Position numbers and translations under genes: made by a program. The notes beneath the pieces were generated by a model. It had not been told where the DNA came from. It did not search any database and was given only the letters and a program-made list of their open reading frames with translations. Shown here in pieces: positions 20,519 through 28,548 of a stretch of DNA of 64,000 bases (positions within the stretch are counted from its first letter, which is position 1; each line of letters begins with the position of its first letter). Source of the DNA: Cohnella ginsengisoli (GTDB lineage: Bacteria > Bacillota > Bacilli > Paenibacillales > Paenibacillaceae); NCBI RefSeq assembly GCF_029525555.1, contig NZ_JAPDHZ010000003.1, forward strand, positions 558,001-622,000, read 5' to 3'.

Positions 20519-21289
20519 CTAGCATCCGATATTGTAGCCGCCGTCGATCGGAATGACGGCCCCGTTGATCCAGGAAGCGCCGCCGCCGCACAAGTACAGG
20601 ACGGCGTCGGCGATCTGCTCCGGCGCGCCCATGAACGGCTTCGCCTTCTCCTCGTCCGCGAGCCGCTGCGCGACCGCGGGATCGTCGTACATCTGGTGGA
20701 ACCACTGGTCGATGAGCGGCGTGGCGACGCCGCCCGGCATGAGCGTGTTGACGCGGATGCCCCGGTCCCTGAGATCGAGCGCCAGCCCGCGCGTCATATG
20801 GTTCAGGCTCGCCTTGATCGCGTCGTATATGACATTGTCCGGCTTGTTCAACGTACCGTTGATCGAGCCGACATTGACGACGGTCCCTTTGTTCTGCGCG
20901 AGCCACGGCAGCGCCCGCTGAACGAGGAAGAACGGCGTCTTCAGGTTGACGAAGAAGAGACGGTCCCAATCCTCGTGGCGGATATCCGCGATCGGCTTGT
21001 TGCACACGAGCGCCGCGTTGTTCACGATGCAGTCGACGCGGCCCCATGCGGAGACCGCCGTGTCGACGAGCTTCCCAGGCGCCTCCGGGTCCAGCAGATC
21101 GGCCTGCACGAACAGCGCCTCACCGCCGGCGGCCCGAATGCCCGCAGCCGTCGTCTCGCCCGCTTCCCGGTTGCGTCCGTGAACGACGGTACGCATGCCG
21201 TGCGCGGCTAGCTTCTCTGCGACGGCTTTGCCGATGCCGCTCGTCGAGCCGGTCACGATCGCCGTTTTGCCTTGCCAGTCAAGCGCCAT
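20519..21289 (-). CDS. SDR oxidoreductase (possible sugar or keto-deoxy acid dehydrogenase)
   Basis: 256-residue classical short-chain dehydrogenase. It shows TGSTSGIGKAVA (cofactor binding), NNAALV, catalytic Ser in VNVGSINGT, YDAIKAS (Tyr-x3-Lys) and PGGVATPL. In the non-phosphorylated L-fucose pathway of Xanthomonas and Burkholderia, an SDR oxidises either L-fucose or 2-keto-3-deoxy-L-fuconate at C4, and this protein fits either step. Its start is one base from the mutarotase stop, so the two genes are translationally close. Complete, no disruption. Confidence 0.87.
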   Translation of the reverse strand: MALDWQGKTAIVTGSTSGIGKAVAEKLAAHGMRTVVHGRNREAGETTAAGIRAAGGEALFVQADLLDPEAPGKLVDTAVSAWGRVDCIVNNAALVCNKPIADIRHEDWDRLFFVNLKTPFFLVQRALPWLAQNKGTVVNVGSINGTLNKPDNVIYDAIKASLNHMTRGLALDLRDRGIRVNTLMPGGVATPLIDQWFHQMYDDPAVAQRLADEEKAKPFMGAPEQIADAVLYLCGGGASWINGAVIPIDGGYNIGC

Positions 21290-21290
21290 A

Positions 21291-21632
21291 TCAATCCGCC
21301 CCTTGTCCCTCGAGTTGTGATGCCTTATGCAGATGGTCCGACAGTCGGAACAGCAGGGGAACCTGTCTCCAGCTTTCCGCGAAGCAATCGCCAGTCAGGC
21401 GATCCCACGCGCGCTCGGCCGATTCGCGCACGATGCGGCCCGCCTTCGCCCGTCCCGGATCGACCTCCCACGTCATGAACAGCGCGAGTCCGTGCCGGTA
21501 AATATCGAGGCGTACGAAGCCCTTGTCCCCGAGCTGGGCGGCGATCTCCGCCGGCAGCCGCGCATGCAGCCGTTCGTAGTCCTCGACCTTGTCCGCCCGC
21601 AGCGTCGCGACCCAGAGCGATCTCTCGATCAT
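21291..21632 (-). CDS. L-rhamnose/L-fucose mutarotase (RhaM/YiiL family)
   Basis: 113-residue dimeric ferredoxin-like fold protein of COG3254. The ATG at 21632 follows AAAGGAGGG. Family features are a conserved His in IYRHG, Trp in MTWEVD, and the C-terminal FRLSDHL. It interconverts alpha and beta anomers of 6-deoxyhexoses. It is the first enzyme gene after the binding-protein gene, across a short hairpin-containing gap, and points strongly to L-fucose or L-rhamnose as the operon substrate. Confidence 0.88.
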   Translation of the reverse strand: MIERSLWVATLRADKVEDYERLHARLPAEIAAQLGDKGFVRLDIYRHGLALFMTWEVDPGRAKAGRIVRESAERAWDRLTGDCFAESWRQVPLLFRLSDHLHKASQLEGQGAD

Positions 21633-21659
21633 GCGCGCCCTCCTTTCGCTCCAAGAGAA

Positions 21660-21684
21660 AGCCCGCCCCGGTGAAGGACGGGCT
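21660..21684 (-). promoter_or_regulatory. Weak hairpin between importer and enzyme genes
   Basis: AGCCCG pairs with CGGGCT around a GC-rich inner part, just after the binding-protein stop. There is no T run. Probably an intra-operon stabiliser or partial terminator. Confidence 0.45.
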
Positions 21685-21698
21685 CTGCTGCCGTGCGT

Positions 21699-23060
21699 TT
21701 ATTGCTGCCAGGCCGGATCTTTGGCCGCCTTCGCCTGTTCCATCCGGCGCTTGTCGGCGTTTTTGAGCACGTCCTTCGGCTGCATCGCGCCGCTGATCAT
21801 CGCGCTCATGTCCTTGCCGATATCCATCCATTGCGGGTTGACGTACTTGGCCGTCATCTGCAGCCCGGAGCCCTGCTTCGCGCCGTAAGTGTCAAAAAAC
21901 TGCTGCTGCTCCGGCGTGAAGCGGCCTTGAATGCCTTCGAAGTTGAGCGCGAGGAACCGCGGCTCGTTGTCGAGGAAATATTGCAGGTTTTCTTGCTCCG
22001 TCAGGAACTGGAAGTACTTCTTCGCCTCTTCGATGTGCTTGGAGCCCGAATAGATGAACTTGCTCGGCGCGGCAGGCGCGATGTTCATGATCTGGTTGTC
22101 GACGAGCGGGATCGGGAAGTAGCCGAACGTATCCGCTTTCACTTCCGGGAACGCTTTTTCGATCGTCGCCGGCAGGCCCAGGTTGTGCACCGTCATCGCG
22201 AACTTGCCGCCGGCCATGTTTTTCTCCGTATCCGCGAACGTATTGGAGAAGTAGCTCTTGCCCATGTAGCCCTTCTTCACGAGCTCGGAAAACTGCGTGA
22301 GCGCCTGTTCCATGATCGGCACGTCGGCCAATTGCGCCTGGTTGGCGTTCAGCTTGTCGACGAGGCCCGGGCTTGCTTCCTCGAATTTGGGCCCGATCTC
22401 CGGGAACCACAGCACATGGTGCCAGCCGTCCGATACCGGCTCGTAGATCGGCGTGACGCCCGACTTCTGGATCGCTTCGCACACCGCGAGGAATTCGGCG
22501 TATGTCTTGGGAACCTGAAGCCCGAGGCTTTCGAAAATTTTCTTGTTGTACACCACGTAATAGTCGTAGGTGGGATCCCAGATGGTCAGCGCGTATACTT
22601 TGCCGTTCCAGGTCGCTTGTTCGAGGAACAGCTTGTTTTCCCGCTTCGTCCATTCTTCCCCGCTCAGGTCGACCGCGTTGTTTTCTACGTCGTATAAGGG
22701 ACCGAGATCGAATTTGCCGTCCTGGCCGCCGAAGATGTCCGGCGCTTCCTTCGAGTTCAGCTTCACCTTCAGCAGGTTCTGATACTGATCGGCCGGCACG
22801 ATCTGATAATCGATGTGGATGCCGGTCTGCTCCTCGAACTTTTTGGCCAGCTGCATTTCCGATTCCTTGATCCAGTCCTGGCTGGCCGTATAAGTCAAAG
22901 TCACTTTTTCTTTCGGCGCTTCGGAGGCCGCGGCCGTGCCGGCTCCGCTTGTGCCGGCGGCGCCGGAAGACGAAGACGCGGCATCTTTGTCGCTTCCGCA
23001 GCCGGCCAGCAGGCCGGCGGTCAATCCGAGTACGGTCAGCATGCCCATCGCTTTTTTCAT
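21699..23060 (-). CDS. Sugar-binding lipoprotein of MsmE/UgpB-type ABC importer
   Basis: 453-residue extracellular solute-binding lipoprotein. The chosen ATG at 23060 follows AAGGGGA; longer in-frame starts upstream would put a charged tail before the signal and are rejected. Lipobox LLAGCGSD, then a Ser/Ala spacer and a family 1 binding fold. It delivers the sugar to the two permeases encoded upstream. Gene order permease-permease-receptor is less usual than receptor first. A near-perfect cre site lies 28 bases before the start, so this gene may also have its own transcript start under CcpA control. Confidence 0.9.
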   Translation of the reverse strand: MKKAMGMLTVLGLTAGLLAGCGSDKDAASSSSGAAGTSGAGTAAASEAPKEKVTLTYTASQDWIKESEMQLAKKFEEQTGIHIDYQIVPADQYQNLLKVKLNSKEAPDIFGGQDGKFDLGPLYDVENNAVDLSGEEWTKRENKLFLEQATWNGKVYALTIWDPTYDYYVVYNKKIFESLGLQVPKTYAEFLAVCEAIQKSGVTPIYEPVSDGWHHVLWFPEIGPKFEEASPGLVDKLNANQAQLADVPIMEQALTQFSELVKKGYMGKSYFSNTFADTEKNMAGGKFAMTVHNLGLPATIEKAFPEVKADTFGYFPIPLVDNQIMNIAPAAPSKFIYSGSKHIEEAKKYFQFLTEQENLQYFLDNEPRFLALNFEGIQGRFTPEQQQFFDTYGAKQGSGLQMTAKYVNPQWMDIGKDMSAMISGAMQPKDVLKNADKRRMEQAKAAKDPAWQQ

Positions 23061-23087
23061 CTGAGGATTCCCCTTAGACTTTATTTT

Positions 23088-23101
23088 TGTTTGCGCTTTC
23101 A
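23088..23101. promoter_or_regulatory. cre-like CcpA site before the binding-protein gene
   Basis: TGTTTGCGCTTTCA on plus, TGAAAGCGCAAACA on minus, matches the cre consensus at every fixed position. It lies in the gap between the second permease and the binding-protein gene. Confidence 0.7.
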
Positions 23102-23246
23102 TTTTAACGGCGCTGCCGAACCGCTTGAAATGCACGATTCCGTTCTCTTGCTTGCACTTTTTTTTACCTCGCCGGCCGTGGCCTGTCTTCGCGCGCGCCG
23201 ATTCGGCACGCAGCACCGCACGCCTTACAGCAAGCCGCATCCCGCA

Positions 23247-24068
23247 TCAGCCTTTGACCGAGCCTGCCGTCATGCCTGCGATGATGGACCGCTGTCCGAG
23301 CAAATACAGCACGACGACAGGCAAGCTGGTCAGTACGATGTCCGCGCTGACGAGATTCCAGTCCATCTGGAATTGCCCGAAGAAGTTGTACACCGACAGC
23401 GTCATCGGCCACTGGCTGGCTGAATTGAGGAAGTACAGCGGAAGCAAAAATTCATTCCACGAGTTCAGGAAGGCCAGGATGAACACGGTCACCGCCGCCG
23501 GCTTCAGCAGCGGGAAAATAATCTCGAAAAACAGACGGACCGGACCGCACCCGTCGATGATGCCCGCTTCGTCCAGCTCCCTGGGCACGCCGCCGACGAA
23601 GCCGTACAGGATGAACACGCTGAGCGGAATTTGCACGGCCGCGTACAGCAGGATGATGCCCGTCTGCGTGTTGATCAGATGGAGGAGCTGCATCGTTTTC
23701 GTCAGCGTGAAATAGTTCAGCGGCATCGCCAGGCCCAGCAGCATGAACATGTAGCTGAAGCGGTTCAGGCGATTCGGCTTGCGCGAATAGACGTAGGCGG
23801 CCAGCGCGGCGAGCACGACGCACAGCGCGGTGGACAAGCCGGCATACAGCAGGCTGTTCCAGAGCGACTGGGACAGCTTCCCTTTCTCGAACACGACCGC
23901 GAAGTTGTCCAGGTGCAGCGACGTGGGCAGATCCATGCCCATCGAGCTCGCTTGCGCCGAATCCTTCAGCGAGTTGATGAGGATCAGCACGAGCGGCGCG
24001 ATCGTGACGGCGCTCACGATCCATACGAACGCGTTCAGCGACCATCGTTTGACAAGACGCAGGCTCAT
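23247..24068 (-). CDS. Carbohydrate ABC permease, UgpE/MsmG type
   Basis: 273-residue permease with six predicted helices, EAA loop DEAGIIDGCGPVRLFF and the C-terminus IIAGMTAGSVKG. In the given sequence it is fused in frame to the upstream permease. I start it at the internal ATG at 24068, which has GGGGGGAGG just before it and the usual N-terminus of the family (MSLRLVKRWSLNAF). If the G run 24076-24081 is one base too long, the upstream gene ends in TGA overlapping this ATG, the standard arrangement. It pairs with the other permease and the receptor at 21699. Confidence 0.88.
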   Translation of the reverse strand: MSLRLVKRWSLNAFVWIVSAVTIAPLVLILINSLKDSAQASSMGMDLPTSLHLDNFAVVFEKGKLSQSLWNSLLYAGLSTALCVVLAALAAYVYSRKPNRLNRFSYMFMLLGLAMPLNYFTLTKTMQLLHLINTQTGIILLYAAVQIPLSVFILYGFVGGVPRELDEAGIIDGCGPVRLFFEIIFPLLKPAAVTVFILAFLNSWNEFLLPLYFLNSASQWPMTLSVYNFFGQFQMDWNLVSADIVLTSLPVVVLYLLGQRSIIAGMTAGSVKG

Positions 24069-24953
24069 CGCGCCTCCCCCCTCTCTGCCCATCCATTTGA
24101 CGACGAAATACCCGAGCACGGTCATGAACATGAACAGCACCGTGGACAACGCCGTTCCGACGCCGTAGCGGCCCATCGAAAATTCCTTGAATACGCCGGT
24201 GTAGATGACTTCCGTCGCATAGCCCGGGCCGCCGTTGGTCAGCACGTAGACGGTATCGAAAATTTTCAGCCCGTACAGCATGTTGAGCACGACCGACACG
24301 GTCAGCGCCGGGGCCAGCAGCGGAAGCGTGATGTGCCAGATGCGGCTCCAGTAGCCGGCGCCGTCGATCTCCGCCGCTTCGTCGTAGTCCTTCGGAATCG
24401 TCTGCAGCCCGGCGAGCAGGATGACCATAATGTAGCCCGCTCCTTTCCAGACGTCGACCGCGATGATGGACTTGAACGCCCACGTAAGATCGGTCAGCCA
24501 GTGCTGCGCGAGCGCCCCGAGTCCGACCTCGCGCAGGAACGTATTGAGCAGTCCCGTGTCGGGATGCAGCACCGACTTGAAGATGAGGCCGACGATCAGC
24601 ATCGGCACGACGGCGGGCATGAACATGACGGCGCGGTGCATGTTTTTGAGCAGGACGCCCTTGATCAGCATCAGCGCCAGGAAGAAGCCGATCACCGTCT
24701 TCAGCAAGATCGTCGATACCGTGAATACGAGCGTATTCTTGATATAGGACAAATACATATTCTCTCCCGAGAACACTTGCCTGAAGTTGTCCAGGCCGAT
24801 GAAGTGAACGGCGGAATCGTAGCTGTTCCAGTCCGTGAAAGCGTACAGGATGCCTGCGACGCCGGGAAACACCAGCAGCAGGACGTAGAGCAGCATGGCG
24901 CCGAGCGAGAAGTAATACGGATACGTCCTGTCTTTCAAACTCAACCCCTCCAA
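24065..24953 (-). CDS. Carbohydrate ABC permease, UgpA/MsmF type
   Basis: About 295 residues with six helices, the N-terminal FPGVAGILYAFTDWN and the EAA loop DEAAEIDGAGYWSRIWH. As given, the frame runs on into the next permease through KWMGREGGGAMSL. Removing one base of the six-base run at 24076-24081 gives a stop that overlaps the next ATG, so I place the end at 24065. It is the first gene of the deoxyhexose operon and has a cre-overlapped promoter just upstream; the kinase/regulator pair is divergent from it. Confidence 0.87.
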
Positions 24954-24984
24954 ACCTGAGCAATCTGAATGCGCTTACTTGTTT

Positions 24985-25003
24985 TGGTTGCGTTTTCATT
25001 ATA
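24985..25003 (-). promoter_or_regulatory. Promoter -10 with overlapping cre site for deoxyhexose operon
   Basis: On minus, TATAAT (25003-24998) is followed at once by TGAAAACGCAACCA (24998-24985), a cre-like sequence with one mismatch. CcpA bound there would cover the transcription start. No good -35 is seen, which fits need for the AraC-type regulator encoded divergently. Confidence 0.6.
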
Positions 25004-25124
25004 AAATCGGCGCCATCTCCCCGCCATGCAGAAAACCGACCATCTGCCTTGCACTTATTTTACCTTCGCCCCCCTTTGACAAGGCAGCCGGACAAGACGC
25101 ACAATGGGGGCATGGAGGTGTCGC

Positions 25125-26967
25125 ATGTTCAGGCGCAGGTCTATCCGATCGGTCCTTTTCGTTGCCTACTCGGTCATTATCGCGCTGATTTTGACCATTT
25201 CGCTGCTGCTTTTCTACCTGTGGTCCTCCGACACGCTCCGCAAGCAGGCGGCCGACTCGATCTCCGGCACCTCCTTGTCCGTCAAGGAGAAGCTGGATTT
25301 GGAGATTCAAAAAATGGATACGGTTTCGCAAAATATTTTGTATTCCAATCTGGTGAAGGAGCGCTTCCTGAAGTTCTCCGGCAAGAGCGAGGAGAGCGGG
25401 AGCAGCGCGGAAGACATCGCCAATACGAAGGAGCTCGCCGAGATTCTCGTCGCCGCCAACGGGCCGGCCATGCCCGTGCAGCAGGTCAATCTGTACGACT
25501 TTCAGGGCAATATGTTCGGCTCGGGATTCGATAATCGTCGGACGGCGGTGTCGCTGGTGACGATGCCCTGGTACAAGGAAGTGGTCGCCAACGAGAAAGG
25601 CAAGGTGATCACGATTCCCGAGCGCGACGAGCAGCTCACCCACGTGTTGCCGACGCAGGAGGACGCCTACTCCATCTCGCTCCTCCGCCTGTTCATGGAC
25701 CGGTACAACACGCCGGAAGGGATCGTCGAGGTCAAGCAGTCGGTCGTCAATCTGTTCAAGACGATCGTTCAGTCCCGGCAGGAGGGCGTGATCGTCTACA
25801 ACGAGCAGGGCGAGCTGATCTACCCTGCGGGGCCCGGCCACGAAGCGGAGTCGGCCTATGTCCGGCAGTTCAGGGAGCGCCCCGGCGGCGGTTCGATCGT
25901 CAACCCGGCCACGGGAGAGCGGGAGCTGTTCGCCATCGCGCATTCCGAATTCACGGGCTGGAATTCGGCCGTCATCCTGTCCGAGAAGTCGCTTTTTACG
26001 CCGCTTCGCACCTTTACGAAGGCGTTTATCGCGTTTTCCGTCGGCATACTGCTGTTCGCGCTCCTGCTGACGTTCGTGGCGGCCCAGCGCATCACGAAGC
26101 CGATCGCCCGCATGCACGCGCTCATCAAATCCACGAATCTGGACAGCATCGCGTCGCCCACCCCGGTCGAGCTGACCAGCGGGCTGAACGAGCTGGACCG
26201 GCTGCAGCTGGCATTCGTAAAAATGGGGGAGCGGCTCAAGTACTCCATGGACGAGCTGCTGCTCGCCCAGCAGCAGGAGCTGCAGGCCAAGATGCTGGCG
26301 TTGCAGTCGCAGATGAATCCCCATTTCCTGTACAACACGCTGGCGACGATCGGCGTCATGGCCGAAGAGAATATGAACCGGGAGATCGTAGGCATGATCG
26401 AAAACTTGTCCGACCTGCTCCGGTATATTTCCTCGGACGGCGACTCGCTGGTCGATCTGGAGACGGAGCTGACCCATACGGAAAAGTTTCTGCGGTGTAT
26501 CGGCTTCCGCTACGGCAGCCGTCTGTCCTTCGCGCTGGACGCCGACAAGGCGCTCGGTCAAGTTCAGGTGCCCAAGCTGATCGTCCAGCCCCTCGTCGAG
26601 AATGCGGTCAAGTACGGGACGAAGGGCGTCCCGCCGTGGCAGATCCGGATTCGGACCTACGCCGAGGGAGCGATGTGGTACGCGGAGGTGCGGGACAACG
26701 GCCCCGGCTTCGGCGAGAACGCCCGCCTTCGGCTCGGGGAGGCCGTGGAGCGGATCAATCAGACCGGCCGGGCGCCTGAACCTGGGTCTTGGCGGCATGG
26801 GGCTGCTGAACGTTTATATCCGGCTGAAAATGCTGTACGGAGAAAAAATGACGTTCCGCATCGAAGATGCGCCAGAAGGCGGCGCGATCGTGACGATCGG
26901 CGGAATGTCGACAACGGGAGGAAACGGAACATGGAACAACAGCCGGTCATCATCCGTACCGTCGTAG
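25125..26967 (+). CDS. YesM-type sensor histidine kinase, one indel
   Basis: About 613 residues after correction. The start ATG 25125 follows GGAGGTG. Parts: membrane helix 10-32, extracellular sensor, second helix near 300, HAMP (RITKPIARMH), phospho-acceptor box NPHFLYNTL, and HATPase with ENAVKYG, DNGPGFG and GLGGMGLLN. A run of three G at 26770-26772 seems one base too long. Uncorrected, the frame skips the last ATP-binding motif and reads through into the regulator, giving a false 864-residue fusion. The corrected kinase end overlaps the regulator start by 37 bases. It is divergent from the deoxyhexose importer operon and probably controls it. Confidence 0.88.
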
Positions 26968-27698
26968 CCGAGGACGAGGAGCTGATCCTGCAAAATCTGG
27001 TCAAAAAAATCCAGGCCGCCGATCCGGCGTTCCAGGTGGTCGGCACCGCGCTTGACGGCGCAGAAGCGCTCGACTGGCTGGCGCGCACGCCGGTCGACCT
27101 GCTGTTCACCGACATTCAGATGCCGATCCTCGACGGCCGCGAGGTCATCCGGGTCGCGCATCTCAAGTTCCCGCACGTGCATAAAGTCGTCATCAGCGGC
27201 TACAACGAATTCGAATATGCCCGCCACGCGCTGCAGCACGAGGTCGTCGACTACTTGCTCAAGCCGGTAAAGACCGGGGAGCTCGAGCTGGTGCTGGCGA
27301 AAATCAAAATGAAGGTGCAGCAGGAGCGGGGAGAGCGGAATGCGGCGAAGGTGACCACGCTGGACAACCACGCCTACACCCCGGAGGAGATCGTACAATC
27401 GGTACAGCAGTTTTTGAAGGACAACTTCGATCGGGATTTGAACCTGGAGGACATCTCGCGGCAGTTCAACTTCAATCCGTCATACCTGACGAAAATATTC
27501 ATCAAGTATATGGGAGAGCCGCCTTCCAAATATGTGATCACGCTTCGCATTCAGGAAGCCAAGCGGCTGCTCGCCGGCGAGCCGGACTGGACCGTCAAGC
27601 AAATCGGCGAGCGGGTCGGCTATCCCGATCCTTATTATTTCAGCCGCATCTTCAAGCAGGTGACAGGCCTCACGCCAAGCGAATACCGCAGTCGCTAA
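26931..27698 (+). CDS. YesN-type response regulator with AraC HTH
   Basis: 255 residues, compact form without the long middle region of its paralogues. Receiver domain with VVAEDEE, phospho-acceptor Asp in LLFTDIQMP and Lys in YLLKPVK; then an AraC-type double HTH (LNLEDISRQFNFNPSYLT, IGERVGYPDPYYFSRIFK). The ATG at 26931 has GGGAGG sixteen to eleven bases upstream. It lies at the end of the kinase gene and converges on fdhD with 28 bases between. Likely activator of the importer and catabolic operon at 17500-24953. Confidence 0.92.
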   Translation: MEQQPVIIRTVVAEDEELILQNLVKKIQAADPAFQVVGTALDGAEALDWLARTPVDLLFTDIQMPILDGREVIRVAHLKFPHVHKVVISGYNEFEYARHALQHEVVDYLLKPVKTGELELVLAKIKMKVQQERGERNAAKVTTLDNHAYTPEEIVQSVQQFLKDNFDRDLNLEDISRQFNFNPSYLTKIFIKYMGEPPSKYVITLRIQEAKRLLAGEPDWTVKQIGERVGYPDPYYFSRIFKQVTGLTPSEYRSR

Positions 27699-27726
27699 AG
27701 CCGCGGGTGGCGCCGGGGATGCCTAC

Positions 27727-28516
27727 TCACAGCAAAATCCGGCGGGGATGCGTATAAATGTTCAGCGAGCTCCCCCCGGATGAAGCCCGCGCACGTAATG
27801 CCCAGATCGTCCGCAAGCCGGAGAGCCAGACCGGTCGGCGCCGACTTGGAGAGCAGGACGGGCGAGCCGATCTTCGCCGCTTTGAGCACGACCTCGGAGG
27901 ACAGGCGGCCGCTGAACGCGATCGCATGGCTTTTGGCCGGTACGCGATGGCGGAGACAGTGGCCGAACAGCTTGTCCAGCGCGTTGTGCCGCCCGATATC
28001 GGAGCGCTGTGCCTCGAGCGCGCCGTCCCGGCACAGGGCCGCGTTGTGCACGCCGCCGGTGAGATGAAAATCGGAGGAGCTCTCTTGCAGCTGCCGCATG
28101 TACGCCAGGCATTCGTCCGCGGTGACGTTCATGCCTCCGGTGACCGTCTTGGCCGTGCGCGCGTCGTTGTGGAAATAAAATTGTCGGCTCTTGCCGCAGC
28201 AGGAGCCGATGAGCCGCTTCGAATAAAAGTCCTTGCCGGTCGATTGGGGGCGATGCAGGCTCACGTAGGCGAAGCCCCGCTCCTCGTCCAGGGACAGCTC
28301 GCGAATATCGTCCGCCGAGCGGACGACGCCCTCCGAAGCGAGAAAGCCGACGACGAGGTCCTCGAGCTCGCCCGGAGAGCAGACGAGCGTCGCGAACTCC
28401 TCGCCGTCGAGACGGATCGTCAGCGGATACTCCTCCGCGATCGCGTCCTCCCGCTCGGCGACGTCCGTCCCGACGACCTTGATCGTCGGCCAGACCGCGG
28501 TTGCCTTCGGATTCAT
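27727..28516 (-). CDS. fdhD: Formate dehydrogenase accessory sulfurtransferase FdhD, one indel
   Basis: 262 residues when corrected. FdhD moves sulfur from IscS-type desulfurase to the molybdenum cofactor of formate-dehydrogenase-like enzymes. Visible are the active Cys pair in GSCCGKS, DIGRHNALDK, and FSGRLSSEVV with SAPTGLA. ATG 28516 follows GAGGAGG. The C run 27772-27777 is one base too long; corrected, the protein ends with the family-typical SSLNIYTHPRRILL at 27727, while uncorrected it runs to 27695 with an odd tail. It follows the molybdoenzyme gene by 32 bases and surely serves it. Confidence 0.93.
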
Positions 28517-28548
28517 GACGGTACCCTCCTCTTGCTTGGCGCTCCCGC

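Noticed and set aside
19397..21211. 604-codon plus-strand ORF across dehydratase and SDR genes
   Set aside because: It spans two well-supported minus-strand genes and their gap and has low-complexity composition.
24999..26798. 599-codon minus-strand ORF opposite the sensor kinase
   Set aside because: Antisense shadow of the kinase, arginine- and leucine-rich without any recognisable domain.
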